From positions 169 through 23,320 of the forward strand of contig DLFZ01000078.1 in NCBI GenBank assembly GCA_002482435.1: 23,152 nt of DNA. Reading direction: 5' to 3'. The notes under the pieces are model-generated. The model was not told the origin of the DNA and did no database searches. It saw only the letters and a program-made list of their open reading frames with translations. The DNA is from Christensenella sp. UBA7707. Lineage in GTDB: Bacteria > Bacillota > Clostridia > Christensenellales > CAG-138. Both the position numbers and the translations under genes were made by a program. Positions within the stretch are counted from its first letter, which is position 1. The number at the start of each line of letters is the position of its first letter. Of this stretch, positions 22,269 through 23,152 are shown one piece after another.

Positions 22269-23152
22269 GCTCGTATACCTCCTTCAGCTTATCTACCGGC
22301 AGGATACAGCGGTATGCGCGCCCGTCTCCAAACGGCGTATACGCTACGTTTGAAACGATGCACTCGGGCTTCACATACTTGCAGCGCTCCGCGAAACGGC
22401 AGCCAAACGGCGGCTTTTTCAAGTTGGGAGGCGTGCCCGGGATGGCGGTGAGCTTCACGTCGCGCGTGCCTTCCTCGGGAACGATGATGGAGCCCATGAG
22501 CCCCTTGGAGTACGGATGAATGGGGTCGAAAACCATCTCCTTCGCCGTTCCCTGCTCTACAATCTGCCCGGCGTACATCACCATGATGTCGTCGGTCACG
22601 TTATAAAGAAGCGGCAACTCGTGCGTGATGAAGATCATCGCCCTGATGAACCCCTTCTCCATCAGCTCGCGCAGCATCTTGATGACCATTTTCTGGCTTG
22701 TTACATCGAGCGCACTCGAAGGTTCGTCGGCGATCAGCACCTTGGGCTTAAGGATGGTGGAAATGGCGATGACCGTGCGCTGCTTCATACCGCCCGAAAG
22801 CTCCACAGGGTAGCGCGAAAGCACGCTTTCCGGGAGCCCCAGCACATGAAAGCGTTCCTTGGCAAGCTCATAAATTTCTTTTTTGGTGGTTTTGGGCTGG
22901 TGCGCAAGAATCACGTCTTCCACAAAATTGATGATTTTTCGTGTAGGGTTGAGCGCGTTCATTGCCGCCTGCGGGATGTAGGCGATTTCCGTGCCGAGCA
23001 CGGATCTTCGCACATCGTCAGGCTTCATGGTGGAAATGTTCATGCCGTCCACGATGATATCGCCCTTGATGTAATGGAGCGGTGCAAAATAGTAGCCCAT
23101 AAGGCTCAAAGCGAGCGTGGACTTGCCGCAGCCGGATTCGCCGACCAGCGCC
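22261..23152 (-). CDS. OppD/DppD-type ABC transporter ATP-binding protein, 5' end cut by window edge
   Basis: 297 codons are present; the N-terminus lies beyond 23152. The first readable residues are [15 protein letters not shown] (Walker A). The signature is LSGGMKQR and Walker B is [12 protein letters not shown]. The C-terminal oligo-HPY region carries four cysteines, in GCRF, ERCK, PEC and YRC, the arrangement reported to bind an iron-sulphur cluster in some DppD proteins. The gene overlaps oppF by 8 bp. Binding protein and permease genes are expected further right. The peptide transporter family is certain; the sugar substrate is inferred from context. Confidence 0.93.
   Translation of the reverse strand, partial: ALVGESGCGKSTLALSLMGYYFAPLHYIKGDIIVDGMNISTMKPDDVRRSVLGTEIAYIPQAAMNALNPTRKIINFVEDVILAHQPKTTKKEIYELAKERFHVLGLPESVLSRYPVELSGGMKQRTVIAISTILKPKVLIADEPSSALDVTSQKMVIKMLRELMEKGFIRAMIFITHELPLLYNVTDDIMVMYAGQIVEQGTAKEMVFDPIHPYSKGLMGSIIVPEEGTRDVKLTAIPGTPPNLKKPPFGCRFAERCKYVKPECIVSNVAYTPFGDGRAYRCILPVDKLKEVYEHE

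Noticed and set aside
21387..22451. 354-codon plus-strand open frame, the longest antisense frame
   Set aside because: It lies opposite OppF and OppD, whose motifs are certain; its translation shows no domain.
1..23152. CRISPR arrays, tRNA genes, insertion sequences or prophage genes
   Set aside because: No regularly spaced direct repeats, tRNA-like folds, transposase or integrase frames were seen.

Overview
The window looks like chromosome from a Gram-positive, low-to-mid GC member of the Bacillota, most likely class Clostridia. The signs are AGGAGG-type ribosome sites, a lipoprotein/MBOAT/DHHW cassette typical of Clostridia, and homologues throughout that resemble gut or anaerobic Firmicutes. 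I cannot place it to genus. Twenty protein genes are supported. Two are cut by the window edges: an ATPase at the left and an ABC ATPase at the right. I see no tRNA, rRNA, CRISPR array, transposase or integrase.

Left edge (1-2833, minus strand): a compact operon encodes a LexA/CI-like HTH-S24 repressor, a TerB_N/TerB_C protein and the start of a BrxD-like (DUF2791) P-loop ATPase that runs off the window. The promoter region carries two inverted repeats of the form TGCA-N5-TGCA, spaced 31 bp apart. This is the best candidate for an under-described stress or defence system. The self-cleaving type of regulator suggests induction by DNA damage.

Region 3080-6256 (plus strand): a WYL-type regulator, then an Fpg/Nei-fold DNA-glycosylase homologue that lacks the catalytic N-terminal proline, then a cysteine-containing protein of unknown function starting 1 bp after the glycosylase stop, then a GNAT acetyltransferase. 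Region 6269-9429 (minus strand): a DUF4358 lipoprotein, an MBOAT acyltransferase and a DHHW/AlgJ-like protein, together a cell-surface O-acylation cassette.

Region 9783-11881: a TetR regulator diverges from a two-gene operon encoding a CTP-dependent polyprenol/phytol kinase-like membrane protein and a shortened, metal-site-altered CDF (cation diffusion facilitator) membrane protein. The operon ends in a strong terminator. Region 11989-15169: a membrane diguanylate cyclase with an extracytoplasmic solute-binding sensor, and a divergent HSL-type alpha/beta hydrolase.

Right part (15282-23152, minus strand): a beta-glucan oligosaccharide operon. In transcription order it encodes OppD- and OppF-type ABC ATPases, GH3 beta-glucosidase, GH94 cellobiose-phosphorylase-like enzyme and GH1 beta-glucosidase. 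None of the three glycosidases has a signal peptide, so the inferred plan is uptake of short beta-glucosides by a peptide-family ABC transporter followed by intracellular phosphorolysis and hydrolysis. The permeases and binding protein are probably beyond the right edge.
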